Part shown: positions 47,604 through 59,236 of the stretch, one piece after another
Layout: each line of letters begins with the position of its first letter
How positions within the stretch are numbered: the first letter of the stretch is position 1
Assembly (NCBI GenBank): GCA_001949185.1
Contig: BDGG01000010.1
Coordinates: 508,873-572,872 of the forward strand
Length of the DNA: 64,000 nucleotides
Origin: Ramazzottius varieornatus
Taxonomy: Eukaryota > Tardigrada > Eutardigrada > Parachela > Ramazzottiidae
Direction: 5' to 3'
Translations under genes and position numbers: made by a program
Notes under the pieces: model-generated
What the model was told of the DNA's origin: nothing
The model's database searches: none
Seen by the model: the letters and a program-made list of their open reading frames with translations, nothing else

Positions 47604-50032
47604 TTAGTCGTCCCAGGGTTGAACCAGATCACCGTGCAAAGAATAGTCAGAACGCGGGTCCAGCGGTGGTTTCACAACTCGTGAATAGGACTCGTTGAAC
47701 TTGCGAATCTTATCCATAATTTTGCGAACAATACCAGGGAACTGTTTTGCTACGTTCTGACGTTCGCACGGGTCGCTAACAACGTCAAACAAGCAAGGTT
47801 TCACAAGCGGCTCGCATGGCACTGTCTCCACATTACCACAGCGCAGAGCTCCAGGGGTGTCCCGCACCATGGAGGATTGCAGTCCCCCAGAGGGTTCCAT
47901 CCTACGGACAACGAAACAGAAGAGTAATAAGTAATCAGAAGGTATTTTTCAACTGGTACTTTAAACTGCAGCCGTACCATTGATCAGGTCGGGGATGATA
48001 AACCGACGGTGTTTCGTAGTGCACGACCTTGTATTGCTTCCATCTGTACGCGTAATCGCCGAAGTTCGGGTCGGCTTGAATGAACATCTCCGTCCTTGGA
48101 GACGGAGTACCCTTGGATATCGAGTCCCAGATATCAAAGCCGTCGAGATCTTCTGGAAGTCTTTCTGCCTTTCCACCAGCAAGGCGGAAGAACGTCGGTA
48201 GCCAGTCGCACATGTGATGGAGTTCGTTAGAGACTCGTCCTGGTTTCTCCAGTAAGGGGCTCCACACTACGGTTGCCACCCGTATGCCGCCTTCCCATCT
48301 GCGAATTACAGTTGGCTCAAACTATGTCGGCATGAAATGGTTCACTCGGAAGTTTTTTACTGAGTGCCTTTCGCGCCTCGAAGCGGCCAGTTGCTGGAGT
48401 AGAACTTAAACTGGGGACGTATGATGTATTCTTCTCCGGCTCCGCCATTATCCGACATTACGACCACGATAGAATTGCTCAACATGTTGTTTCTCTTCAG
48501 CGCTTCCATAACAGCACCCACAGAATCGTCGATCATAGCTATGGTGGCTGAAAAATCGAACTGATGAGAAGCTAAAATGTAAGCTGGAGGTAAGCTGAGC
48601 CGACTAACCGGCATGTTTTCGGCGTCCTTCATGCTTGATATTAGGAAAACGGTCGTAATATTCTTGATCAACAGGTGGCGACTGGCCAACCACGTCTTGG
48701 AAGAGGTTCGCGTGTGAGAAGTACAGAAACATTGGCTGCAAAGGCAACGATTGTTGATGCACGATCTAGGCCTTACCGGTCATCACAACTGAGGATGCGG
48801 CCGCGGATGACCGGGATTGTTTTTCTCGGGGATTCATGCCGCATAGGTGTGGTTACCTTTGTTGGATCATGATTGCTGATGTGCTTAACAGCAACTTCGG
48901 TAAGTACTTTGGTGATATGTTGTCCTTGGTAATTTCTGGCTGGTCGATCGTTATCCCACAGATCCAGCGCGTCAAAGGTGTCCTGTAAGTAATGAAGAAT
49001 CCATATGCTGTCATTCCGTGAACGTGAGCTAAATTACCGTATTGCCATAATTCTATCGCTGTACTGTAACCCGGGAAATTCAAAGATTTACACTCAGAAC
49101 TTACTCCCGTTGTATGATTGTGATGTTCGATACCCGGGCCATAGAATCCGAAGAATGTGTCGAAGCCGCGGTTTGCTGTTGAAATGAAAAACTGTCCTCC
49201 GTTCGTCTTGACAAAAAAAGACGGCTCACATTACTTGGTAAGTATCTCGTTTGGAAGTGGCCTAAATGCCATTTGCCGACTGCGTGGGTGTCGTAGCCAA
49301 GTTCTCTCAGGAGTTGTGGGAGTATTTTGACGGAAGGATCCAAGCCAAGGCGGTGACGTACTTGTATTACTCCATGATGCAGTTCTGTCAAAATCAAACT
49401 CGATATGGACAAACTCAACAGTCAACACCCAGTGCAGCTCGTCCAGCAACTCGTGGAATTCGAAAGGTAAAAAAGGGGGCGGTACCGTGTCTGATAGGAT
49501 ATTTGCCAGTCATCAATGCAGCTCTGCAAGGCGTGCGTAATAACATAAGTGGTTAAGACTCCCCTAAAAGTCACGCTAGGAACGCAAAAGCCGCCATACC
49601 TGGATGGAGAGCAAACGTATTGGGCGTAAAAGCTGTTGAGTATAACGCCTTCTGCTGCTAACCGGTCAATGTTCACCGTGCGCATTTCATCGTATCCGTG
49701 AAAACTTACGTCGTTCCATCCCTAGAAACATGCAGGTACTGTAGTGCAAAAATCGCGACGTGGGTTCCTGTTAGCGGCGCGCGTTCTCTTACCAAATCGT
49801 CCAGGAGGATAAACACGATGTGTGGTCTGGTGGCATTCGCCTTCAGCGAAGTTTCAGAAGCCGTTGGCTCACCCCAAAGCAGCAATCTCAACTGCGGAAA
49901 ATTGTGGTACAGTAGTTCTCCAGAAAGAAGGATGATCAGTGAGGCAAACAACACATGGAGGAAAGAAAAGGGAGCCGGTCGCGGATTCACTTCCTCATTT
50001 GGCTCCATGCTTTGATATCGAGTAATCCTCAA
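47604..50032 (-). CDS. Arylsulfatase B-like sulfatase
   Basis: Nine or so exons rebuild an ARSB/I/J-type enzyme. Landmarks: N-terminal hydrophobic anchor (LHVLFASLIILLSGELLYHN); HIVFILLDDLGWNDVSFHGY with the Asp-Asp calcium ligands; FYAQYVCSPS at the formylglycine site; SVKILPQLLRELGYDTHAVG then KWHLGHF; RGFDTFFGFYGPGIEHHNH; DTFDALDLWDNDRPARNY; IKHEGRRKHAG; VMSDNGGAG; and a C-terminal FDVVSDPCERQNVA. It would hydrolyse sulfate esters of glycosaminoglycans or sulfatides in lysosome or Golgi. The junction after CSPS is problematic: no clean match to the usual R-x-x-L-x-T-G is found before ELHHGVIQ. Exon ends in that zone are uncertain. Confidence 0.85.
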
Positions 50033-50333
50033 ACCAACCGGAATATCTCTGCCTGTTGCTCCAGATCAGCATGCGAACGTATGGTTGGAAATGTACTGAA
50101 ACGCCATGCTGTGCTTGCTGAGTGTCAGCACCTGCTTTGGTGAATTAAGTTACGACCTCAGTAAAACTGATCTTAAGTGTCTCTCGCGACGAGACTGATA
50201 GCTCCCGAGACGGAGCATTTTACCGGTAAAAAAAATAAAAGCCACTACACTGATTAAAATTTCCAATCCTACTGGTCTCAACGTCTTTGGTTACGGTACC
50301 AGAAATCTCAAGGTGGTTACTGGAGCAAACAGG

Positions 50334-50645
50334 TGGCTCATCAGTCAGCCCAAGGTTTGACCAAATTATCATGCAAAGAGGGTGTACAGAATGTGGATCC
50401 GTGGGTAACCTGACCGTATGCGAATGGGATTCGTTGAAAGCGCAAAGTTTGTTCATCAGTTTATGCACAATAGCAGGAAACTGTTTGGCTATGTTCCGGT
50501 ACTCACACGGATCGTTGACAAGATCAAACAAGCTAGGTTTCACAAAGGGTTCACACGGTAATTTTTTCACATTGCCATACCGAAGAGTTCCGGGTGTGTC
50601 CCGTATCAAAGAATCTTGCAGTCTTAGGACTGGCTCATACCTCCA
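50334..50645 (-). pseudogene. Orphan last-exon duplicate of the sulfatase
   Basis: RDTPGTLRYGNVKKLPCEPF and KPSLFDLVNDPCEYRNIAKQ closely match the last exon of the neighbouring sulfatase (RDTPGALRCGNVETVPCEPL, FDVVSDPCERQNVAKQ). No upstream sulfatase exon accompanies it. It looks like the remnant of a tandem duplicate whose other exons were lost. Confidence 0.8.
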
Positions 50646-50762
50646 AAACTTTAACACAGAACACCTAAAGACGTCCCTGGAGACGTCGACTCTTCCCAGA
50701 GCAATAGTTTGGTCTGCGAAAAGATGGACTGGACTTTGCAGAAAGCAGTTGTGAAATGCCAA

Positions 50763-51116
50763 TCATGGCTTTGACGTCACGAGTCGAAGCGAAGCTAACT
50801 CAGATAGTTGTACCGTTTCAACTTTTTCAGCATGAAGGCGTTTGAATGGGTGGAATAGCGATCGTGATAAATGTGAGGTTTGGTGCTTTTGCAACGATAT
50901 CAAACGTTCACCTCGTTGAAAAACAAACTCTTGTAATTTAAGTGGACCAAAGCTTTGGAATTTCAGCGATTATGAAAGAGAAAACTCGCAGAGTGCTGGC
51001 AACGATAAAAAGCGTGCGTAATCGAACGAGGACAAAGGGAAAAACTTACGGCAGGTCTAAACTTGAGCAATCCTGAGAGTATGTATTCGAAAAACGGTGT
51101 AACAAAGCAAATGAAA
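50763..51116. other. Intergenic, nothing recognised
   Basis: Holds the 3' UTR of the SDR gene; no motif is identified. Confidence 0.4.
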
Positions 51117-52411
51117 CTACGAAGCCTTCGCAGTTGGAGTTGCGTTGGCCGGTGGGGACTTGACGAAGGTCGGAGTGGTCTCCAGTGGATGGCCGCGGAA
51201 GTTGTTGAGCATGGTCGCAGCGCCACTGAAGTCCGTTAGGGTGTCGAAGGCTTTGTGGGGTAGGATACTGAAAACAAGAACACGGTGGAATCAACAGAAA
51301 GTCCCTCAACAGGAGCTCTTACTTTTTGAGTCGAACTGCCACATTAGCGATGAAAGGCTTGTAGACAGTATGCTCATTCATCAGAACAGCCTCTACAATA
51401 TCGTGCGCTAGTTGCTCAGAGTCCAACGTGGAAATCAGCTTGGGGAACCTGTACGACATCAGCGAATTAAAAGTGGTACTTTGGTGGTTGTTCGCGGATG
51501 TCTGTTACCGATATTCGGCACCTTCGAATAAACCCGTTCTGACAAGACCAGGACAAACCAGCGTCATGTGAATGCCGGTTCTCCGCAGCGCCCTCAGTTC
51601 CATCTCCATCGACTCATGCAGTCCAACGGCGGCGAACTTGCTCGAGATGTACTCCGAAGCTTGACCACCGGCTCCCTTACCCACAACGCTCGCTACTGTC
51701 ACGATGTGACCGTGGTTGACTTCCATCATGTACGGGAGGAAGGCTTTCAAGGTCTACAAAGACAAATGACCATTGAAAATTGTACATAGTAGTCTTGGCA
51801 GCGGCTGATATACTGTATGACATGTTATGTCATGTAATAACTAATTACATGTTGTACACAGTGTCATACTGCAGCATGGTGCCCATATGGATGAGCTATC
51901 AATCAAGTGAGAGATGCGCCACTTTTTTATCTCATTTCAGTCTTACCCAAAAATGAGCGAACGCATTCGTTCTGAAAACTTTCAGGATATCTTCGTCCGG
52001 TAGTTCCAGCAGATACTTCGCCCGAACGATCCCCGCATTGTTGACCAAGATGTTCACCTCCCCGACTTCAGCTTGGACCAGCGCAGCACAACGGTAGACG
52101 TCATCCTTATCGGAGACATCGCAGACGTACGCGTGAACGGTGGCGCGGCACAACACCAACGATTCACGCGCATCTTCCAGCCAAGTCTCGTTGATATCCC
52201 ACAGCACCACAATACAGCCTTGTTGAGCAAACTTATGAGCCAAAGCACGACCGATTCCGTGGCCGGCACCAGTGACCAAAACGATTTGTTTGGAAATGTT
52301 CTTCTTAGTGCGAAAACGCTTGGGGATAAAAGCCAGGCAGACAGCTCCGATCACGTAGAGGACGATGGAGAAGAATGTCCAGATGAGCTGTGGCAAGAGA
52401 GCAGCAGCCAT
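51117..52411 (-). CDS. Short-chain dehydrogenase/reductase, SDR16C / 17-beta-HSD type
   Basis: Four exons (52411-51947, 51753-51509, 51448-51323, 51267-51117) join to 328 residues. An N-terminal membrane anchor (LIWTFFSIVLYVIGAVCLAF) precedes the Rossmann domain. The cofactor motif TGAGHGIG, VCDVSDKDD, NNAGIV, the catalytic Ser in TVASVVGKG and the SEYISSKFA (YxxxK) pair are all present. The layout matches the microsomal retinol dehydrogenase / lipid-droplet 17-beta-HSD group (RDHE2, HSD17B11/13). The substrate cannot be read from sequence; retinoids, steroids or other lipids are possible. Intron 1 contains a lone half-copy of the palindromic element (GATGCGCCACTTT). It is head to head with RAB3GAP2, 431 bp apart. 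Confidence 0.92.
51917..51933. repeat. Half-copy of the palindromic element
   Basis: A single arm, AGATGCGCCACTTTT, in the SDR intron 1. No matching left arm is visible, so this is a weak assignment. Confidence 0.35.
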
Positions 52412-52842
52412 GGTGGAGGAGTACTGCAAGAGACGAAAGCGTAAGTATAGCGGGAAGAAGTGAGCGAACGAGGAATGTCTTGCGGAAATTTCTTCAAGCA
52501 AATGAACAGTTTTTGGATTTTGCACGCCACTGTAAGATCAGCTGATTAGGACACAATACAAAGCAAATGGGTGGGGCCGAACTCTAGAATTTTCTCAGTG
52601 TTGTCACAGTAAACTCGTTCTCTCACGGTTGTGCCACCGCTAAACCTCATATGTTTTATGACGTCAATTTTGCGAACGGGTCAATGGTTGATTCAGACGC
52701 AGTGCATTATCTTGGTCGACTAACCCAGCCAGTCGCGGTCTCCGTTAGAAAGCTGTTTTCTCGAAGAACATTTCTTAGGAGATTCCTCGCCATCGTTTCT
52801 TTCGTTTCAGGTGATCAATATCGCGGAAGCGAGCAGCGAAGG

Positions 52843-55800
52843 ATGGCGCACCATTCTTCTCACGAAGTGATGCAGCTGGTCGGAAGCGTGAGCGATTTAT
52901 CGGACGTATGGGAAACACTTGGCTTCCAAACAGCTCCGAAGGCGTCTTCTGCTCTACCAGACTATTCCAGTGAGTACGAACAGTGTCACCAGTAAAGCTG
53001 AATTACATAACGATGACATCGTTGCAGGAAAACCAGAAGAAAGAGTAGCGGAAGGTTCGGAAATCGACGAGGTGGCTTCGAACTCCACCGATGATTCCGC
53101 TGAAGAGCATCGTCGTTTATGGACCAAGCACGTGTTGGCAGACATTTCCTGCGACGGGAAGTTCCTCATCCTCGCCTCACAGAAAGACATCTTAATCCTC
53201 ACAGCCAAATGGAACAACGAAAGACTAGTCTTCACGAAACTATGGGACGGCATGCTGTCTGATGTTTCGGAGACGTCCTCCGAGCAGCTGACATTCTGCT
53301 TGGCTCTGCCACTTCGTTCGAAGCGAAGCAGCTCCGACGGTATGCCTGACTGGACCTGCATCGTCTATGGCTTCAAGAGCGGCTATGTGGCGTTTCACAC
53401 TGATGCGGGATATTCCGTCCATCGGCAGCAGTTCGAAGTGAGCGCCGTGGTCAAGATCAAGCTTCGTTCTTCCCCCGCGTCGAGTCCTTCGGGTGATTTC
53501 ATGGAGCACCAGCAAGAGTTGGTGATACTCTATGAGAACGGTATCGTTGTCATCATCAATGGCACCATCTTGTACACGTCGCTTCAGGTACAGAATCGTG
53601 CAGTACTTTTCTAGCAGTTTTTCAGTTCAGAAGCCTGAATATCGAATCCGCCCACTTTTCAAGCACCTACATACCTGCTTGTCCCACCCTGTACGGGGTT
53701 TCATGTATGCAGGTGCGCTAAGAGTCGCGCAGTCGTCCATCGACGTCTCGTTCATTCTGCCTTTATAGCAACCCTTTTTGGCTTTTCCAGTCTTTCAAGC
53801 AGAATGCAGCCACAGCTGTGTCGAAGGGCTCCACAGAAGACGACCAAGTAGAACTACAAACCATCCCCCACGAAAAGTATCAATGCTCCGCGAAGAAGTC
53901 CGTCTTCGATGTGATATCGCTGGGAAGTGCCCGCATTAGCGTTTTCGACCAGCTGCTCAACGCTTCGACTCTCGGAGGAGAAGATGCGACGGTGAAAGGA
54001 CCTCAGCCGACCTTCCGGCGCTTTCTCGTGGCCGGAAGTCGGCCACTTTGCGGCAGCTACTTCATCATCGAAGGGGAGAGCTCTCTCGCGCTCGGACAAG
54101 TAGCCAAAGATGTCGCGAGTAAAGTCACTACAGCGCTCACCACACGAATAACCGCCACAGCAAACAGGTAAGCACCCCAGAACCAAGGGCAAAAAGGGAG
54201 CATCAGGCCTGTGCAAAACAAACTACGACAAGTGACGCACGTTTCTAGCTAAAGACACCGAAGACGTGCGCCACTGGCGCAAAACGATCAGGTTGAGTTG
54301 CTTTCCCATGTGGTGCACGATACCTGGAAATAACGCTACAAACTTGCGCACCTTTGGAAATCAGTCTTGCGGGTTTCTTTAACGTGCTTCATACCAACTA
54401 CTCAATAATATCTCTCACGATGTTTGTGGTGCGTTCTTTAGGTTCGGTTTGGCCGGTTTCCTAGAAAGAAATATCCCTTCAGCCATTACGGCCATGAAGG
54501 ACGCCGAGAAGCGTTTCAAGACTATGCCGAAGAGCCCGACATACGTGGAAGCTCGTTATAGCTTCTTCGATCCCCGCAGGATCGCCACGGCAATCTCGGT
54601 GTCGGCCAGTGGACGCAGTGCAGCTCTGACCGATAACTTCGGGCGAGTGCTACTGCTGGACTGCGCTTCTGGTTTGGTCGTCCGCATGTGGAAGGGATAT
54701 CGGTCGGCGGAAGTGGCCTGGATGACGCTGGTGGACAATCGAGCTAAAAGTCCTTCCTCAAGTCCCAAGTAAGTTTTCAGGTTGCAAACTGGGTGGGAAG
54801 TTGATTTGAGCTCCTTTGCTTCTCTTGTTCCAGGATATCCGTCGAATGTATCATCATCTACGCACCACGTCGCCACCTTCTCGAAGTATGGACTGCCACG
54901 TCCGGCAAGCGTCTTGTAGCTGTCCGCGTCGAGCAGGGTCTTCGCCTACTGCCGCTCGGAGCCGACCTCCTACCCTTTCCTGCCGCAGGAGACAGTGGCC
55001 GAGCGCACCAGTGCTTCTTTCTGGACCTGACTGGTCGTTTGTACACCCTGAACATCCCGTTCTACCTGACCGAAGAGGAAGCCGAGGCGACTGACAGCCA
55101 CAACGCTCAGTTGCTGCAGGGAGTGAAGGAATGGCTGGTGTATCCGGACGCCAGGCGACGCGCTAGCCCAGCCGGAAATCGAGGTAAAGAGAAAACTCTC
55201 AGTTTGTGAAGTGAATGAATGGTTGGATGGTATTTTTAGGTGGCTGGTTTTTTTTGATGGTTTTGAATGATAGTTTTTTAGGTGGCTCGAGCCGGAGTAA
55301 GGACCTGAAAGAACTGATAGGTCAGATGACGAACATCGAGAGTAAGAATCAAGCGGTGCAGATGGTCGTGGCGTCGCAGAGTGATGAAAGGATCACAACG
55401 GGACATTTGCAAGAAATTATACAACTGGAAATAAGGTGGAAAAATTCTATAAAACATGTCTTGGATTACGGATAGAATCGCACCGATCTGGATGAAGAAT
55501 GGAAATTATTCCATTGCTACTGTACCAAACAGAACATATCCGGAAGAGTTTTGAGAAACTTGGCGCAAAATCAACTCATGCCCGGTTATTCTTAACATTT
55601 TCAGGAATTTGAAAGACGGAGAGAAGGCTTCGTCTATCGTCCGTTCATGGAAAGATCTCTCATCCATCCTGTCCTTCTACTCCACCCTCCAGCACAACCT
55701 GAACAACCCTTCTTCGGAAGAGGAAGACGACGACACCCTGTCCATGGTCGTCAGTTCCGCCCTGTCCGAATCCGACGTCTCAGCGCTGCTGCCTCTCGTC

Positions 55801-58800
55801 AGCGCTGTCTCCGCTGCCAGCAACATCTCACCCACCCTTCTCGACCTCAACTTGGACTGGAGAACCTTTTTGAGCATGCTGGAAGTCGTTCGGGTCGAAC
55901 AGGCTTCCGTCGAAGACTTCAGCGAGAAAGATGCGGTAGATGGAGTCGACAACAGGGAAAGCTTACTGTTTCGATTGAATGGTGGGGAGAAATCGAGCAG
56001 CGATGAGGAGAAGAAACTGATGTTAGATTTTGGGGTGTTGCTTTTCGCACCGTATTTCCAGAAGAAGATTAGTTACAAAGAAATGGTTGAGTTTGTGGAA
56101 AGGTTACAAAGGAAAGAAGTGATTGGGTTGCTGCTGACTGTGTGGTTGGAAAGAAACATCGATGTTGATGGTAAAAGTCACTTCCGGCTTCCCAAAAATA
56201 TTCAAATGGGAGTTGGGCAAACAAACTCCATCAGATCGCTCTTTCCTGATGAGGCAAACTTCCAGCCAAAATCACCAACAACGTGCGCCACTTCGGCAAA
56301 CGATCTGATTAAGTTTGTTTGCAGAACTCCCAAATGAATTTTGAACAATTTGTTGTTTGAACTTTCGTTGATCACAGAGGAATTTGATCCTTTTTGTACC
56401 TGACAAGAGTACGGGATGTTGCTTACGTCACCATCATTTTTACCAATATTCTACAGGTTGTTCGACAGAGGGTATAGCGAGGCTCGATCGCCTCATGCAC
56501 GAACTGCTAAGGAACATGGAACCCGAAGACCTGCAAGAGTATCGGTCGGTGTTGGAGCACAGCACAGTCATTCCAGCAGCTTTAACGGCATGCCTGGCTT
56601 TCCTGTCGACGGGCTTCCACCGAACTCTGGCCACCGACGAGGAAGAATGGGAACAGATCTGCAAAGAAAAGCTCGAGTGGAACAGGCTCTCCAACCGCCT
56701 CGAAACCCTCCTTTCCCTCCAGGTACGATATGATAAAACTCTTCTCCACACAAAAAAGCATAAGAAATTTGCTAGGCAAATCCAGGGAAGACGGGGTGAA
56801 CAGGCGACCAGATCCCAAGTGGCGCAGGCTTCCCGCTTATTTCACCGAAGAAGTGCGCCATTTAGGAAAACTTTTTGGGCCAGCTCGTTTGTCGGCCAAA
56901 CATATCCGCCGAGCACGGCCTTGATAGCAGCACCCCTCAGTGTTGGGTCCGTGCTCAGCAGTAGTTCTTAGTCAATGAGAATGTGGTGCTAACTTAAGTT
57001 GCCAACCATGCGGGTTTCGGGTTTTAGGTGTTTCTTGTGAAGTTTCTGACGTCAGGCAAGTCCTTCGCTGACGCGACACCTGTTTCTGTCCAAGACTTTC
57101 AGCGTCGTGGGACCTCAGCCGCTGCCGAGTACTTAGCCTCATGGATGGCCAAAGGGTTCGTGGATATTCCACCAGCAGCCATCATGACGGCCTTTCACAC
57201 CTCGTCGGAAGTGGAGATCCGGTTAAGTTCGACAGAGGAAGAGGAGAAAGACGACAGACCGTTGAAGTTCTTGACCATCCCTGAGATTTCCATGGACAGC
57301 AAGGAAGTTACTGAAGCATTACAGGTCCTCAAAGCCCTCTTTCCGAAGAGCTTGACAGCGGATGTCCTGCTGGCGAACTGCTGTCTGGAGCTGGTGGTCC
57401 TGTGGAACAAGAACCCGGAAGATACAACGTTATTGAACTTGGGGCTGTTGTACCTGAAAGACGTTGTCCGGAGCCAAGTCACCCACGGTTAGCAACTTAG
57501 GGTACATTTGAGTGCTCGACAAACAGAATCCATCAAAATCGTTTTCCCAAGTGGCGCACGCTTCTGGCTATATCACTGTAAGCGTGCGGCACTTGGACAA
57601 ACTCACCCAGAGCCGTTTTCCAAGTGGCGCATGCTTCCAGGCGTTCCAGCCACTGTCATCCAAGGTGTGCGCCACTTGAAACTTTTGTCAGTCTAGTTTG
57701 CTTGCCTAGCTCTCGTATATTCATGTATCGCGTTTTCGTGAAAGTCAATCTTGATTTTTCTTTGTAGGTGTTGGTTTGATGATATGGCGGACTTTTCTGG
57801 CCGAACGGACTTCCGCCATCGCTACGTTAATGGAGAAAGTGGGGAAAGCCCCGAAAGAACGACTTTTCGCTCGGGATGTCCACATGTCTGACACAGCAGT
57901 CATCGCTTTCCTAGATTCGACTCACCAGTTGCTCAATCTCGTGGCCGATGTAAGTCTAACATTCCAGCCCACTCAGTCGGTATGTATTATAAATGGAAGT
58001 TGTTTCGTAGGCTGATTATAATCGTCAAGAGAAGCCCATCTTCGAGACCGAGGACCTATGGTACAACGAAGCAGCTGCAGCGACCGGGAAGAAGTCGGTG
58101 GTGGAGCTGGCCGTGATGCAGGCAGCTTCCAACGCACCTTTGGTCCGCCATCACGTCATCCTGCTGACCATCTTGCATGCGATCATGCACTTTGGTCTGA
58201 AGTGCGTCAAGCCACTCTCGCTGTTCGACTTCAAAGCTAGAGAAGCTTTCTTTCAAGACTTTACGCTCCACCCAGTCTTGTCGATACTGGATATCGACCA
58301 GGCAACAATCAGAGCTCGGCACCAGGTACCTTGAAAATATCACAGAAGACCCGAGAAACATTCGTCTTTTTGTTTATCTGTCGACAGTAATGATAGCTTT
58401 CGATCAATCAAAGAATTGAGGCGAAGGCAATCGAATTTACCCAGATCGTCTTCCCAAGTAGCGCACGCTCTCGGTAAATAACGATGTAAGCATGCGCCAC
58501 TTGGGAGCTTGACAAGATTGTTTTTCCCAGGTGGCGCACGCTTTCAGCCGATGGCAATGAAAATGTGCGCACCTGATATATCGATCTGGGTAAACTCATT
58601 TGTCAATGCCACCGTCCCGAATTTTTGTTTTATCGACCTTGAATATTTCTGAAATCGATTCTTCCGTTTTGTAGTTCTTGGGGAAAGTGATTGCTGCTAT
58701 CGTGAAGCATGCAGCAGAGCATTGTGAGCACCCCAACGTCACATGGGTGGAAAGGATCGAGGAAGTCGCGGCCTACTGGGAAGTTGCCGGTGACGAAGTC

Positions 58801-59236
58801 CGGACGCTGTACGTCGTTGAGCTCTATTCGAACGGTCTCGACGAGCTAGGTTCTGAGGCCTACAAGACCGTGACGGATAAGCAGCCGCTGCTCTGCCTCT
58901 TACTAACTCTTGCTGGACAACGTTTGGCCGGGCTGACATCCAACGCGCAGTCTCAGACGTCGTTCGCCAGAAACTTTTCGACGATGTCTCCCACGTTGGG
59001 CGCTTGGGTTCGCTCTGTGGTATGTTTCAGCAACCTTTGGGTCTTCCTTCTTTGATCTGAGTTAACGTGGTGTTTTATTGTAGGACGCGAATGCACTGGC
59101 CAGTCAGGAGATCGACTGGGAGCAGTGTTACCTCTTGGTGAGGAATATCAGTCATGATCTGAACAGGAATACGGCCCAGTATAAACTATGTGGGGAAGTG
59201 ATAGAATGGATCCAGTCCTATGTTCTGACCAGGTGA
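52843..59236 (+). CDS. RAB3GAP2: RAB3 GTPase-activating protein non-catalytic subunit
   Basis: Thirteen exons rebuild in frame: 52843-52969, 53027-53587, 53791-54170, 54442-54768, 54834-55183, 55282-55435, 55605-56170, 56457-56722, 57028-57487, 57768-57949, 58011-58325, 58675-59019, 59084-59236. N-terminal beta-propeller-like region: LADISCDGKFLILASQKDIL; then RRIATAISVSASGRSAALTD and GLVVRMWKGYRSAEVAWM, IIIYAPRRHLLEVWTATSG. Helical C-terminal part: HAIMHFGLKCVKPLSLFDFK. With RAB3GAP1 it forms the RAB3 GAP and the RAB18 exchange factor, acting in exocytosis and ER/lipid-droplet traffic. Family recognition is firm because of these blocks. About 1,390 residues, near the vertebrate length. The introns are unusually rich in palindromic elements. 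Confidence 0.93.
54214..54282. repeat. Palindromic element in RAB3GAP2 intron 3
   Basis: CAAGTGACGCACG is followed by CGTGCGCCACTGGCGC about 35 bp later. A second weak arm (AACTTGCGCACCTTTGG) follows near 54340. Confidence 0.6.
56207..56333. repeat. Palindromic element in RAB3GAP2 intron 7, long outer arms
   Basis: Outer arms TGGGAGTTGGGCAAACAAAC and its near complement ending in GTTTGTTTGCAGAACTCCCA are about 20 bp. Inside, GTGCGCCACTTCGGCAAACG is intact while the left core arm has decayed. Confidence 0.7.
56816..56870. repeat. Palindromic element in RAB3GAP2 intron 8
   Basis: CCCAAGTGGCGCAGG and AGTGCGCCATTTAGG, about 25 bp apart. Confidence 0.65.
57545..57690. repeat. Tandem pair of palindromic elements in RAB3GAP2 intron 9
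   Basis: First copy CCCAAGTGGCGCACGCTTC / GCGTGCGGCACTTGG; second copy TCCAAGTGGCGCATGCTTC / GTGTGCGCCACTTGAAA directly follows. They are oriented alike. Confidence 0.75.
58430..58612. repeat. Tandem pair of palindromic elements in RAB3GAP2 intron 11
   Basis: Copies CCCAAGTAGCGCACGCT / GCATGCGCCACTTGGG and CCCAGGTGGCGCACGCTTT / ATGTGCGCACCTG. A shared outer pair, GAATTTACCCAGATCG and CGATCTGGGTAAACTC, brackets both, as if one element had inserted or duplicated inside the other. Confidence 0.75.

Noticed and set aside
53854-54216. 120-codon minus-strand frame
   Set aside because: Antisense shadow of a RAB3GAP2 exon.
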